A DNA stretch of 64,000 nt from Granulicella sp. L56 (GTDB lineage Bacteria; Acidobacteriota; Terriglobia; Terriglobales; Acidobacteriaceae), in assembly GCF_009765835.1 (NCBI RefSeq), contig NZ_LMUS01000006.1, forward strand, positions 620,001 to 684,000, in the 5' to 3' direction. The notes beneath the pieces are model-generated. The model had not been told where the DNA came from. It saw only the letters and a program-made list of their open reading frames with translations, and made no database searches. Positions 43,497 to 51,337 of the stretch are shown here, in pieces (the stretch's first letter is position 1; each line of letters begins with the position of its first letter). A program made the position numbers and the translations under genes.

Positions 43497-43552
43497 GAAA
43501 AATACCGAGGTCGCGGCGGCCACGCCAAAGTGCCAGCAGCCGTCGCGACCTC
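43497..43552 (-). terminator. Terminator between fliC and fliD
   Basis: A 14-bp stem with one mismatch (43507-43520 with 43539-43552) and a long loop; on the minus strand it is followed by GGTATTTTTCC. It could limit transcription past fliC, giving more flagellin than cap and chaperone. Confidence 0.65.
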
Positions 43553-43560
43553 GATCCAAC

Positions 43561-44763
43561 CTATTGCATCAGCTTCAGGATCTCCTGCTGAACGCTGTTC
43601 GCTTGCGCCAGTGCGCTGATACCGGTCTGGCTCAGCACCTGGAGCGAGGCCATGCTGCTGGTGGCTTGGCCGTAGTTGGTCGAACGAACGCTGTCCTCGG
43701 CAGAGGTCAGGTTCACCGACTCCGCGCTGGCAACGTTAGACGCGGCATTCAGCTCGTTGATGCTGGCACCGATGTTGCCTCGCTGATACGCAACGTTCTG
43801 CAGCGCATTGGTGACATTGGTCAGCACGGCCGCCGCGCTCGTCGAGGTAAGCGATGTTCCGGCGAGGTTCACTCCCGCCCCCGGTGTGGTCACCGAAGCA
43901 GTCGTGTCGGAGATCGCGCCCGACAAGGTGAGTGTGTTCGCCGCGCCGGTTGGGCCGGTAATGATCAGATCATTCGGCGACGTCGGGCTCTGGCTGGCGA
44001 TCAATCCCGCCGTCCTGAAGGACACGTCGTCGTTCATCTGGCCAACAGCCTCGGCAAGCGTAGTGCCGGCTGCAAAGTTCTCCGTGACTACACCGCCGGC
44101 GCCCACTTTGATCCCCAGAGAACCGGAGACCGTATCGTCCGCCGAGGTAAAGCCAAACGTCGCGGTTCCAGAGGTTGTCGCCGTCGGAACGGTCGGTGTC
44201 GGATTGGTAATCGCCGTCGTTGTGCCGGCGGTGGTCGTTGCGGTAGAGGTACCTACACTTGCGTCGCTCAACGACCCAACGAGCTCCTGGAAGGTCGTTG
44301 CGCCCGAGGCCGTTCCATCGCTGACAAAGACGTTCGTCGCCGTATTGGTAAATACAGTGTTGCCGTTGAAGTTGGTCGTCGATCCAATGTTGCCGATCTC
44401 GGACAGGATATTCTGGTACTCCTGGTTGGCCGAACCGACCTGGCTGGCATTGAGCGTTCCGTTGGCCGCTTCAGTCGCGAGAGTAACGGCGCGGTTCAAC
44501 AGGTTGGTCACCTGCGAAAGCGCGCCATCGGCGGTCTGCAACAGGCCGACGCCAGAGGTAGCATTCTGCGCGGACTGCGTCAGTGCCGCTTCGTTTGCAT
44601 GAAGGCCGTCTGCCAGGGCAAGACCGGCCGCGTCGTCCGCGCCGCTGTTGATGCGCGAACCGGAGGAGAGCTGCTGAAGAACATTCTGAAGACTATTCTG
44701 CGTCTGGTTCAGATTGTTCTGCGCATAGATTGCTGCGATGTTGTTCAAGACACCCAAGGACAT
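43561..44763 (-). CDS. fliC: Flagellin FliC
   Basis: A 400-residue flagellin. The conserved N-terminal D0/D1 (NNIAAIYAQNNLNQTQNSL, LSSGSRINSGADDAAGLA, TDGALSQV-type LLQTADGALSQVTNLL) and C-terminal D1/D0 (GASINELNAASNVASAESVN, AEDSVRSTNYGQ) are both present, ending with QQEILKLMQ. The middle (about 160-310) is Thr/Ser/Ala/Gly-rich and variable, with surface-exposed filament domains. It is the only flagellin in the window. A large inverted repeat lies in the upstream region shared with flbD. No clear sigma-28 promoter was found by eye. Confidence 0.95.
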   Translation of the reverse strand: MSLGVLNNIAAIYAQNNLNQTQNSLQNVLQQLSSGSRINSGADDAAGLALADGLHANEAALTQSAQNATSGVGLLQTADGALSQVTNLLNRAVTLATEAANGTLNASQVGSANQEYQNILSEIGNIGSTTNFNGNTVFTNTATNVFVSDGTASGATTFQELVGSLSDASVGTSTATTTAGTTTAITNPTPTVPTATTSGTATFGFTSADDTVSGSLGIKVGAGGVVTENFAAGTTLAEAVGQMNDDVSFRTAGLIASQSPTSPNDLIITGPTGAANTLTLSGAISDTTASVTTPGAGVNLAGTSLTSTSAAAVLTNVTNALQNVAYQRGNIGASINELNAASNVASAESVNLTSAEDSVRSTNYGQATSSMASLQVLSQTGISALAQANSVQQEILKLMQ

Positions 44764-44946
44764 GGAAAGACGCTCCTGTATTGCTCGATTTGAACTACCG
44801 CGTCGCCAGTCCCCGGGTGTTGATCCGAAACCTCGCCCTGCTAGTACAGCAGCAGGAAGCTCCGGTTCACCTTGCGGAAGACTCCGCGTTCACACACCTC
44901 ATCGGCCTCGCAGGTGGGCACTTTAGCCGCCGCATTACCTTTGGTT

Positions 44947-44984
44947 AGTTCGTTCCGCTCTCTCTCTTGAGAACGGAACGAACT
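44947..44984. promoter_or_regulatory. Inverted repeat in the fliC/flbD divergent region
   Basis: AGTTCGTTCCG (44947-44957) and CGGAACGAACT (44974-44984), an 11-bp perfect inverted repeat with a 16-base spacer, between the divergent fliC and flbD genes. It could be a dyad operator for a flagellar regulator or a hairpin in the flbD leader. GCCGATGA follows directly, but I see no matching -35 for sigma-28. Confidence 0.45.
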
Positions 44985-45015
44985 GCCGATGAAGCAAGCA
45001 GAGGGCCTCTTCCGC

Positions 45016-45294
45016 ATGATTGAACTGACACGCCTCAACGGCAGTCGCCTCGTCGTCAACTGCGACCTGATCAAGTACGCCGAATCCGCACCCGACACCG
45101 TGCTCACGCTTATTACCGGAGAGAAGCTGGTTGTGCTCGAGCCTTCGGGGGAAATCCTGCGGCGCACTCTCGAATACCGCGCCCGCGTCCTTGCCGCAGC
45201 CTGGCCTGAGGCCGCTCCATCGCTCAGCGCGAAGTCCGCCCACGATGCGCAAAAAGTCCTGCGCGACATTGAACACCAAACGTCGAAAGACTAA
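45016..45294 (+). CDS. flbD: FlbD-family flagellar protein
   Basis: A 92-residue protein of the small FlbD family that accompanies motA/motB or hook genes in many bacteria. The family core is evident: MIELTRLNGSRLVVNCDLIKYAES, DTVLTLITGEKLVVLEP. It is not the Caulobacter transcription factor of the same name. Start 45016 gives the family-typical MIxLTRLNG; the frame is open to 44989 but adds MKQAEGLFR with no better ribosome site. The C-terminal part (about 55-92) is an extra helical tail. It leads the flbD-motA-motB operon. Confidence 0.85.
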   Translation: MIELTRLNGSRLVVNCDLIKYAESAPDTVLTLITGEKLVVLEPSGEILRRTLEYRARVLAAAWPEAAPSLSAKSAHDAQKVLRDIEHQTSKD

Positions 45295-45314
45295 GCCCCC
45301 GGAGAGGATTTCTT

Positions 45315-46085
45315 ATGGATTTCGCCAGCATCGGTGGCATCGCCCTTGCCATCATCGGCATCATGGCCGGCATGATGATCGAGGGCGGCAGCATCTCCCA
45401 GATCACCCAGCCCACCGCCGCAATGATCGTCGTTGGAGGCACCGTGGGCGCAGTGTTGCTGCAGTTCCCCATGAACATCTTCGTGACTGCGATGAAGCAG
45501 GCGATGACCATCTTCGTATCGCACGGCTCCGATGGCGAGGCTGTCGTAGCGCAAATCGTAAAGTTCGCCAACAAGGCGCGAAGAAGCGGAATCGTCTCGC
45601 TCGACCAGGATCTTGCCGGAGTCGAGGACCCCTTCCTGAAACAAGCATTAATGCTTGCTATCGACGGCACCGAGCCCTCCGAGGTCCGCAAGATCATGCA
45701 GATGGAGCTCGACAACAAGACCGAGATGGAAGAAAAAATTCCGCAGGTCTTCGAGGCCGCCGGTGGCTACTCTCCCACGGTTGGCATCATCGGCGCAGTC
45801 ATTGGCTTGATTCAGGTGATGCAACACCTCAACAACATCGACGAGGTCGGCCGCGGTATCGCTGTCGCCTTCGTCGCCACTATTTATGGAGTCGCGCTGG
45901 CAAACCTCGTCTTTCTTCCTGCCGCAGGCAAACTCAAAATTCGTCAGCGCGAAGAGCAGATGATTAAGGAGATGGTACTCGAAGGCGTGATCTCCATCCT
46001 TGAAGGCATGAACCCGCGCATGATCGAGACCAAGCTCCGCACCTTCCTGTTCGACAGCAAGCCAGCCGAGGTCATCGCAGCATGA
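45315..46085 (+). CDS. motA: Flagellar stator protein MotA
   Basis: A 256-residue inner-membrane stator subunit; with MotB it forms the ion channel that turns the rotor. Four spans are visible: IGGIALAIIGIMAGMMIEGG, TAAMIVVGGTVGAVLLQFP, GYSPTVGIIGAVIGLIQVM, and GIAVAFVATIYGVALANLVFLP. The conserved cytoplasmic loop holds the rotor-contact charged residues. The Pro in the SPTVG turn (proton-channel Pro) is present. GGAGAGG lies 8-10 bp upstream, and the stop overlaps the motB start by 4 bp. Confidence 0.96.
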   Translation: MDFASIGGIALAIIGIMAGMMIEGGSISQITQPTAAMIVVGGTVGAVLLQFPMNIFVTAMKQAMTIFVSHGSDGEAVVAQIVKFANKARRSGIVSLDQDLAGVEDPFLKQALMLAIDGTEPSEVRKIMQMELDNKTEMEEKIPQVFEAAGGYSPTVGIIGAVIGLIQVMQHLNNIDEVGRGIAVAFVATIYGVALANLVFLPAAGKLKIRQREEQMIKEMVLEGVISILEGMNPRMIETKLRTFLFDSKPAEVIAA

Positions 46086-46837
46086 GCCGCAAGAAAAAAC
46101 ACGAGCACGTCAATCACGAGCGCTGGCTGGTCTCCTATGCCGACTTCATCACGCTACTCTTCGCATTTTTTGTCGTGCTCTTCGCCTCCAGTCAGGCGAA
46201 CAAAGCAAAGCAGACCGAACTTTCGGCCGCGATGCAGAGCGCATTCACGCCTATGGGCGTCTTTGAAGCCCACTCCAAAACGCCGCCATTGACTGACCGT
46301 CGCAGCGCCCCGGCCAACGCAACTCCCGCTGCCCTTCCCCTTCCGCTTCCATCGGTCAGAATCGAAACCGCGGAAGAGACCGAAAGGCATCTCAACAAAC
46401 TTCTCGCCGAACAGGTAGCCGCAGGCCACATCCCCCCCGGAAGCGTCACCATGCGCATCACAACCGAGGGCCTCGTCATCTCGCTGCACGAAGCAGGCTT
46501 CTTTCCCTCAGGCTCAGCCGAAGTCCGCGCAGCCTCCATTCCCATGCTTTCGAGTCTGGCTGCAACCTTGCCAGCAGGTCCGCTGCGTATCGAAGGCCAC
46601 ACCGACAACGTTCCCATTCACACCGCCCAGTTCGCCACCAACTGGGAGCTGTCCACTGCGCGAGCCACCACCATTGCACGACTGCTCCTCGAACACGGCC
46701 CCATCGATCCCGCCAATCTCTCCGCCGCCGGTTACGCCGAATTCCATCCCGTCGCCAGCAACAGCACCGCCGCGGGCCGCGCTCAGAACCGCCGCGTAGA
46801 CATCATCCTTTTGCGACGCCCAGCAGCTTCACGATGA
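46082..46837 (+). CDS. motB: Flagellar stator protein MotB
   Basis: A 251-residue stator subunit. One N-terminal span, [21 protein letters not shown], contains the proton-binding Asp; then a linker with a Pro/Ala-rich part, then an OmpA-like peptidoglycan-binding domain with [26 protein letters not shown] and [25 protein letters not shown]. It anchors MotA to the cell wall. The end of the gene overlaps the convergent yjbQ gene by 35 bp. Confidence 0.96.
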   Translation: MSRKKKHEHVNHERWLVSYADFITLLFAFFVVLFASSQANKAKQTELSAAMQSAFTPMGVFEAHSKTPPLTDRRSAPANATPAALPLPLPSVRIETAEETERHLNKLLAEQVAAGHIPPGSVTMRITTEGLVISLHEAGFFPSGSAEVRAASIPMLSSLAATLPAGPLRIEGHTDNVPIHTAQFATNWELSTARATTIARLLLEHGPIDPANLSAAGYAEFHPVASNSTAAGRAQNRRVDIILLRRPAASR

Positions 46838-47234
46838 CGCGCTTGGCCCGCTGTCCATCGAACTCCGCATAGAAGACACGCTGCCACGTCCCCAGATCGA
46901 GCCGCCCCTTTGTAACCGGCAACGTCGTCTCGTGATGCAACAACAGCGCCTTCAGATGAGCGTCGGCATTATCTTCACCGGTCCGATGATGCTTATACCC
47001 AGGCCATGCCGGAGCAAGCTTCTCCAGCCACGCACCAATATCTTCGATCAGGCCATCCTCATGGTCGTTCACATAGATCGCGGCCGTAATGTGCATCGGA
47101 GACACAAAGCAAAGTCCATCGTCGATCCCACTGCGACGCACAACCTCCTCGACCTGCGGTGTGATGTGGACCATCTCATAACGTTCATCCGTATGGAACG
47201 TCAGATATTCCGTATGCGCTTTCATCGTTGACAT
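46803..47234 (-). CDS. yjbQ: YjbQ family protein (UPF0047)
   Basis: A 143-residue protein of the YjbQ/UPF0047 family, with the family's conserved pieces: [59 protein letters not shown], and [16 protein letters not shown]. Members have been described as secondary thiamine-phosphate synthases; the physiological role is not settled. Conserved His and Asp/Glu residues ([12 protein letters not shown]) fit metal binding. GGAG lies 7 bp upstream of ATG 47234. It overlaps motB at the 3' ends by 35 bp. Confidence 0.92.
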   Translation of the reverse strand: MSTMKAHTEYLTFHTDERYEMVHITPQVEEVVRRSGIDDGLCFVSPMHITAAIYVNDHEDGLIEDIGAWLEKLAPAWPGYKHHRTGEDNADAHLKALLLHHETTLPVTKGRLDLGTWQRVFYAEFDGQRAKRVIVKLLGVAKG

Positions 47235-47262
47235 AGTGAACTCCGCTCTTCGATCTACCGTA

Positions 47263-47293
47263 AGCTTACTTAAATCTAAGTCAGCTTACTTAA
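47263..47293. promoter_or_regulatory. Direct repeat in promoter region, candidate operator
   Basis: AGCTTACTTAA at 47263-47273 and again at 47283-47293, exactly 20 bp (two helix turns) apart, in the divergent region between yjbQ and the Cys/His protein gene. The spacing suits a regulator binding one face of the DNA. No factor can be named. Confidence 0.4.
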
Positions 47294-47352
47294 TAGACAG
47301 GCCCTGGCACGTCCCTGCTGGATTTATACTGCAACAAGAATCGCCGCGTCCC

Positions 47353-47682
47353 ATGAACCAAGCCTTTCGCAATCTCGCCGCTGTCCTCTGCATGATAATG
47401 CTGATCGCCAGCTCCGCATCGTGCATGCAGATTGCGAGCCATAGCCCTGCCTCGTGCAGTCACTGCACAAAGCATCGGCCAGTCAACCAACAGACTCCGG
47501 TATGCTGTGATGCCCATCATCAACCTTCGTCTGCCACAACCGCCGTAACCATCGAGCAGCCTGCTCAAATCTCATTCGTTGAAGCTTCGGCGATCAGCAT
47601 CGGCACCATAGCGATCCTGTCGCCTCCCGATCAACTCGTCTGGCCTCCTCCGCACCCACCACGCCTCACGCTTCGCATCTGA
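47353..47682 (+). CDS. Small exported Cys/His-rich protein
   Basis: A 109-residue exported protein. Signal peptide (NLAAVLCMIMLIASSASC, possibly a lipobox-like ASSASC), then CSHCTKH, TPVCCDAHHQ, and a Pro-rich ending with WPPPHPPR. The Cys/His groups (CxxC, CC-x2-HH) resemble soft-metal ligands and recall, without clear alignment, the CCRRNGxHHC proteins at 30.5 and 31.1 kb. The frame is open to 47236; the ATG at 47353 gives the signal peptide. The next gene, 80 bp on, is a Met/His-rich barrel-like protein, suggesting a metal-handling pair. No family recognised. Confidence 0.65.
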   Translation: MNQAFRNLAAVLCMIMLIASSASCMQIASHSPASCSHCTKHRPVNQQTPVCCDAHHQPSSATTAVTIEQPAQISFVEASAISIGTIAILSPPDQLVWPPPHPPRLTLRI

Positions 47683-47762
47683 TTCCACTCCTACGCCTCG
47701 CCGCAACGCAGCGCTATCCACGCTGCACGCTGTCCAGCCGTTCATCAGGAGAAGAATTCGTC

Positions 47763-49109
47763 ATGCCCCGCACCTTAGCCGCAATCTTTTTTGCACTCGT
47801 CTTTTTGCCCTCCGTCACTCAGGCGCAACAACCCGACATGCCCAATATGCCCGGCATGGGTTCCAAACCGATGACGATGAAGAAGATGGGCATGATGCAT
47901 CAGCCCACCACCCTCATCGAAGCCGAACTCAACCACGCCTCCTCCGGCACCAGCGCTGAACCCGCTTCCACGCCGACTCCCATGCTCATGTCGCACCACG
48001 GCCCATGGATGCTGATGCTCCACGGCACCGCTTTCATCTCCGACACCCAGCAATCAGGCAACCGCGGCGCCGACAAACTCTTCTCCACCAACTGGCTCAT
48101 GCCGATGGCGATGCGGCAGCTCGGCCCGGGCCAACTCACCCTGCGCGCGATGTTCTCGCTCGAACCCGCAACTGTCAGCGATCGACAATATCCTGAGCTC
48201 TTCCAGCAGGGCGAAACCGCCTTCGGCAAGCCCATCATCGACGGTCAGCACCCTCACAACTTCTTCATGGAAGTCGCTGCGCTCTACGACATCCCTCTCG
48301 GCCAACAGACTCTGCTCAGCTTCTACGCCGCTCCCATCGGCGACCCCGCCATCGGCCCCACTGCCTATCCGCATCGGCTCTCCGCATCGGAAGACCCACT
48401 CGCCGCACTCGGCCATCATCAGGAAGACTCCACCCACATCGCCTACAACGTCCTCACCGCAGGCATCACCTGGCGCGGCCTCCGCTTCGAAGAGTCAGGC
48501 TTCCACGGCGGCGAGCCCTCCGAGCAGCGCTGGGGATTCCAACCCTCGCCCAACGGCCACGCCATCGACAGCTACTCCTCGCGCCTTACCTTTTCTCCAA
48601 CCCCAAACTGGAGCGGCCAGTACTCCATCGCTCACATCGTCAGCCCCGAAGCACTCTATCCCAACGAAGACCAGCAGCGCCAAACCGCATCCATCATGTA
48701 CAACAAACCCTTTGGCAGCACGAGCCACACCGGCAACTGGTCAAACACGCTCATATGGGGACGAACCCGCTCGCTCTCGGACGACAGCAAAGAAAACAGC
48801 TACCTCGTCGAATCCCTCTTCCAATTCCGCACGCGCAACTACCTCTGGACACGCATCGAAAACGCAGGCCGCTCCAACGAACTTCTCATCTCTCCCGGCA
48901 GCCAACTCCCACCCAACTTTGAAGAATCCCCCATCGGCCACGTACAGGCTTACACCGCCGGCTATGACCGCGACTTCCACATCGCACCACACCTGCTCGC
49001 CGCACCGGGAGCACAATTCACCACCTACACTGCACCCGAAGCTCTCGTCCCCACCTACGGCCACCACCCTTTCGGAGTCGTAGCCTTCGTCCGCTTCCGT
49101 CTCCACTAA
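47763..49109 (+). CDS. Met/His-rich predicted outer-membrane protein
   Basis: A 448-residue exported protein. Signal peptide (LAAIFFALVFLPSVTQAQQ) followed at once by a Met-rich segment: PDMPNMPGMGSKPMTMKKMGMMHQ in two parts, a pattern seen in periplasmic copper-binding regions, with later MLMSHHGPWMLMLHG. The remaining part is strand-rich with many Gly/aromatic alternations (LPMAMRQLGPGQLTLRAMFSLEP, YLWTRIENAGRS), ending in Phe-Arg-Leu-His (FVRFRLH); a beta-barrel is likely. Such proteins often sit in copper-resistance regions. No copper oxidase or CopA is in the window, so the ligand is inference. It follows the small Cys/His gene on the same strand. Confidence 0.72.
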   Translation: MPRTLAAIFFALVFLPSVTQAQQPDMPNMPGMGSKPMTMKKMGMMHQPTTLIEAELNHASSGTSAEPASTPTPMLMSHHGPWMLMLHGTAFISDTQQSGNRGADKLFSTNWLMPMAMRQLGPGQLTLRAMFSLEPATVSDRQYPELFQQGETAFGKPIIDGQHPHNFFMEVAALYDIPLGQQTLLSFYAAPIGDPAIGPTAYPHRLSASEDPLAALGHHQEDSTHIAYNVLTAGITWRGLRFEESGFHGGEPSEQRWGFQPSPNGHAIDSYSSRLTFSPTPNWSGQYSIAHIVSPEALYPNEDQQRQTASIMYNKPFGSTSHTGNWSNTLIWGRTRSLSDDSKENSYLVESLFQFRTRNYLWTRIENAGRSNELLISPGSQLPPNFEESPIGHVQAYTAGYDRDFHIAPHLLAAPGAQFTTYTAPEALVPTYGHHPFGVVAFVRFRLH

Positions 49110-49127
49110 ACTGATTCGAAGACAAAA

Positions 49128-49754
49128 ATGATCCTCTACATCGCCACCTCAAATCCCGGCAAGCTACGCGACTTCGCCGCTGCCAACACATCGGACATCT
49201 CGCTCCTCCCACTCCCCGGCCTCAAAGAAATCCCCCCACCCCCCGAAGACGAACCCACCTTCGAAGGCAACGCCCGAACCAAGGCCATCTATTACTCAAA
49301 CCTCGCTCCCGGCGCAATCGTCATCGCCGACGACTCCGGCCTAGAAGTGGACGCTCTCCAGGGCGCACCCGGTGTCCGCTCCGCCCGCTACGCTGACGAG
49401 CACAACTTCCATCCGGCTGAAACCGCCGATTCCCTCACAACCGACCAACGCAATAACCTTTATCTCATTTCCATCCTCACGGGGATTCCCCTCACGGAGC
49501 GGAGCGCCCGTTACCACTGCGTCCTCGCCGCCGCTCGCAACGGCGAAGTCCTCGCCATCGGACACGGAGCGGTCGAAGGCGATATTCTTTCCACCCCACG
49601 CGGCACAGAAGGCTTCGGCTACGACCCTCTCTTCTACCTCCCTCAGCGCGGCAAAACCATGGCCGAGCTCGACCTCCAGACCAAGCTCACCTTCAGCCAC
49701 CGAGGCCGAGCCTTCAAGGCCTTACTCAGCGAACTGGCAGGCGACATACCGTAA
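49128..49754 (+). CDS. rdgB: XTP/dITP diphosphatase (RdgB/HAM1)
   Basis: Hydrolyses non-canonical purine nucleoside triphosphates (ITP, XTP, dITP) to the monophosphate, keeping them out of DNA and RNA. The 208 residues carry the family motifs: ATSNPGKLRDFAA (N-terminal, SN-x-GK), FEGNARTKA, IADDSGLEVDALQGAPGVRSARYA, and the C-terminal FGYDPLFYLPQRGKTMAEL and FSHRGRAFKAL. All active-site segments are intact. It is 19 bp after the Met-rich gene on the same strand, but the link may be chance. Confidence 0.95.
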   Translation: MILYIATSNPGKLRDFAAANTSDISLLPLPGLKEIPPPPEDEPTFEGNARTKAIYYSNLAPGAIVIADDSGLEVDALQGAPGVRSARYADEHNFHPAETADSLTTDQRNNLYLISILTGIPLTERSARYHCVLAAARNGEVLAIGHGAVEGDILSTPRGTEGFGYDPLFYLPQRGKTMAELDLQTKLTFSHRGRAFKALLSELAGDIP

Positions 49755-49799
49755 ATTCGCACAAACATCACGATAACCGCACAAATCCAGTCCCTTTCC

Positions 49800-49829
49800 T
49801 TGACGCTGACAAGACAGCAGCGGAATAAT
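49800..49829 (+). promoter_or_regulatory. Predicted sigma-70 promoter of the sdh operon
   Basis: TTGACG (49800-49805), 18-bp spacer, AATAAT (49824-49829): five of six matches to each consensus hexamer. The start of transcription would fall near 49836, consistent with translation from ATG 49885 (AAGGAG upstream) rather than the ATG at 49834. Confidence 0.5.
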
Positions 49830-49884
49830 CACCATGCTGCACTATCTTCAGCAGTGCACCCTTCAAGATATTCAAGGAGTCCTC

Positions 49885-50691
49885 ATGGCCGCAGCCGCAC
49901 CGCCAGCAACACCTGCCGCACCGACCCCGCACGGGATTAAGGGCGTGCAACCGCTTCGTGCCGGTCAGGGTCATTCTTACTTCTGGCGCAAGCTGCACTC
50001 GCTCTCAGGAATCGTCCCCATCGGCGCCTTCCTGGTCGAGCACATCATCTCCAACTTCGAAGCCATCAACGGCCCCCTCGCCTACGCCAAGCAGGTTCTC
50101 TTTCTCAACAGCCTCCCGATGGTCCGCATCCTCGAGTGGGCCTTCATCTTCATCCCCCTCGCCTTCCACGCCGGATACGGCGCCTTCATCTGGCTGCGCG
50201 GCCGCTCCAACGTCAATGTCTACCCCTGGGTCGGCAACAAGCTGTACCTCATGCAGCGTGTCACGGGAGTGATAGCTCTGGCCTACATCGTCCAGCACGT
50301 ATGGCGGCAGCGCTTCTCCGGAGTCAGCCTGCCCGAGCATCCCGGCGCGGCCTTCGCCAAGGTACAGCACGAACTCCACAACCCCTGGATGCTGGCTATC
50401 TATATTGTTGCGATGATCGCGACCTGCTGGCACTTCTCCGCCGGAGTCTGGCTCTTCGCCGCCAAGTGGGGCATCACCCCCGGCGACAAGGCACGCAAGC
50501 GCTTCGGATACGTCTGCGCCGCGGCTGGTTCAGCCCTCTGCATCATGGGCCTCATCAGCATCTACGCCTTCGTCGGGCCAAAGTACCAGAACGCCCCCGC
50601 AGACGTAATGCCCGAACAGCCAGCAGGAGTCACCATGCCTGCTCCTTCCGTGCTTCCACTTAATTCAACGAATCCCTCTCAGCCGGAGTAG
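49885..50691 (+). CDS. sdhC: Succinate dehydrogenase cytochrome b558 subunit
   Basis: The membrane anchor of succinate dehydrogenase, of the single-subunit b558 type with five spans and two hemes, about 268 residues. Characteristic parts: SYFWRKLHSLSGIVPIGAFLVEHIISNF (heme-ligand His), LEWAFIFIPLAFHAGYGAFIWLRG, NKLYLMQRVTGVIALAYIVQHVW, and MIATCWHFSAGVWLFAAKWG. It passes electrons to menaquinone/ubiquinone. The Pro/Ala N-terminus and a Pro-rich C-terminus are extensions. Upstream is a candidate sigma-70 promoter. It is followed by a foreign-looking gene (50702) before sdhA. Confidence 0.93.
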   Translation: MAAAAPPATPAAPTPHGIKGVQPLRAGQGHSYFWRKLHSLSGIVPIGAFLVEHIISNFEAINGPLAYAKQVLFLNSLPMVRILEWAFIFIPLAFHAGYGAFIWLRGRSNVNVYPWVGNKLYLMQRVTGVIALAYIVQHVWRQRFSGVSLPEHPGAAFAKVQHELHNPWMLAIYIVAMIATCWHFSAGVWLFAAKWGITPGDKARKRFGYVCAAAGSALCIMGLISIYAFVGPKYQNAPADVMPEQPAGVTMPAPSVLPLNSTNPSQPE

Positions 50692-50701
50692 TTAGGTAAC
50701 T

Positions 50702-51310
50702 ATGCTAAGTCTACCGGGATTCACAGATAACTCGGATTTGCGACAACTGGCCATCGACTCTAGTGAAGAGCGTGCTCAGTTGAACGAGAGACTTGCGCAA
50801 GCCGCCAACTGGTCCGAACAACGGTGCCAAATCTCAAACCCGCCCTTCTGCTTGCGCTCGGAACTACTTAGACCGAGTCTGGTCCTAGGAGAGAATTTTC
50901 CAAGATACTCGTGGGATTACAAGGCAAATCCTCTGGCAGAAGTCGAAGCATTAGTGAACAAGCGAGCCGAACTTATGAGAGCAGAGCATCACACTCAGAC
51001 AAGTGCAAGGCCTTCATCTACTGGCAGGCTCCTACTCTACTATCCGCATGAAACGCTCTCAGACGGCGCAGCATGGCAGATTACATCTGGGTACTTCGAT
51101 GAATGGAATATGCCACCTTGGGATACATGGATATGGTACGGGCAGATGACAGGAGGCGATTACTTATTGTCATGGGTACCGGAACCCTTCGTAGAGCTTG
51201 TCTCTGCGGGTATATGGGCCAACCCTGAAGAGTGCATTCGGTGGTTGCGTCCTGATTTTCACAAATTGGCTTACAACACGAGACCCGCCACAGCCGATCT
51301 GGTTCAATAG
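50702..51310 (+). CDS. Unknown protein inserted in the sdh operon
   Basis: A 202-residue cytoplasmic protein, 10 bp after sdhC and 27 bp before sdhA on the same strand. It has no signal or membrane span. It contains YYPHETLSDGAAWQITSGYFD, FDEWNMPPWDTWIWYG, GDYLLSWVPEPFVELVSAGIWANPEECIRWL, i.e. aromatic-rich, SMI1/immunity-protein-like in look, though I cannot name the family. Its codons are richer in A/T at third positions (CTA, AGT, GGA, TTG) than the C-ending codons of sdhC and sdhA, suggesting later arrival. No toxin gene is next to it. It must share the sdh transcript unless it has its own promoter. Confidence 0.7.
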   Translation: MLSLPGFTDNSDLRQLAIDSSEERAQLNERLAQAANWSEQRCQISNPPFCLRSELLRPSLVLGENFPRYSWDYKANPLAEVEALVNKRAELMRAEHHTQTSARPSSTGRLLLYYPHETLSDGAAWQITSGYFDEWNMPPWDTWIWYGQMTGGDYLLSWVPEPFVELVSAGIWANPEECIRWLRPDFHKLAYNTRPATADLVQ

Positions 51311-51337
51311 TCACTTGCTGTAAAGATAGGATTACTA

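Noticed and set aside
43564-44793. A 409-codon plus-strand frame opposite fliC
   Set aside because: Shadow of flagellin; Arg/Gly-rich with no recognisable features.
44984-44992. GCCGATGA as a sigma-28 -10 element for flbD
   Set aside because: The first six bases fit, but no TAAA-like -35 lies 15 bp upstream; it overlaps the inverted repeat.
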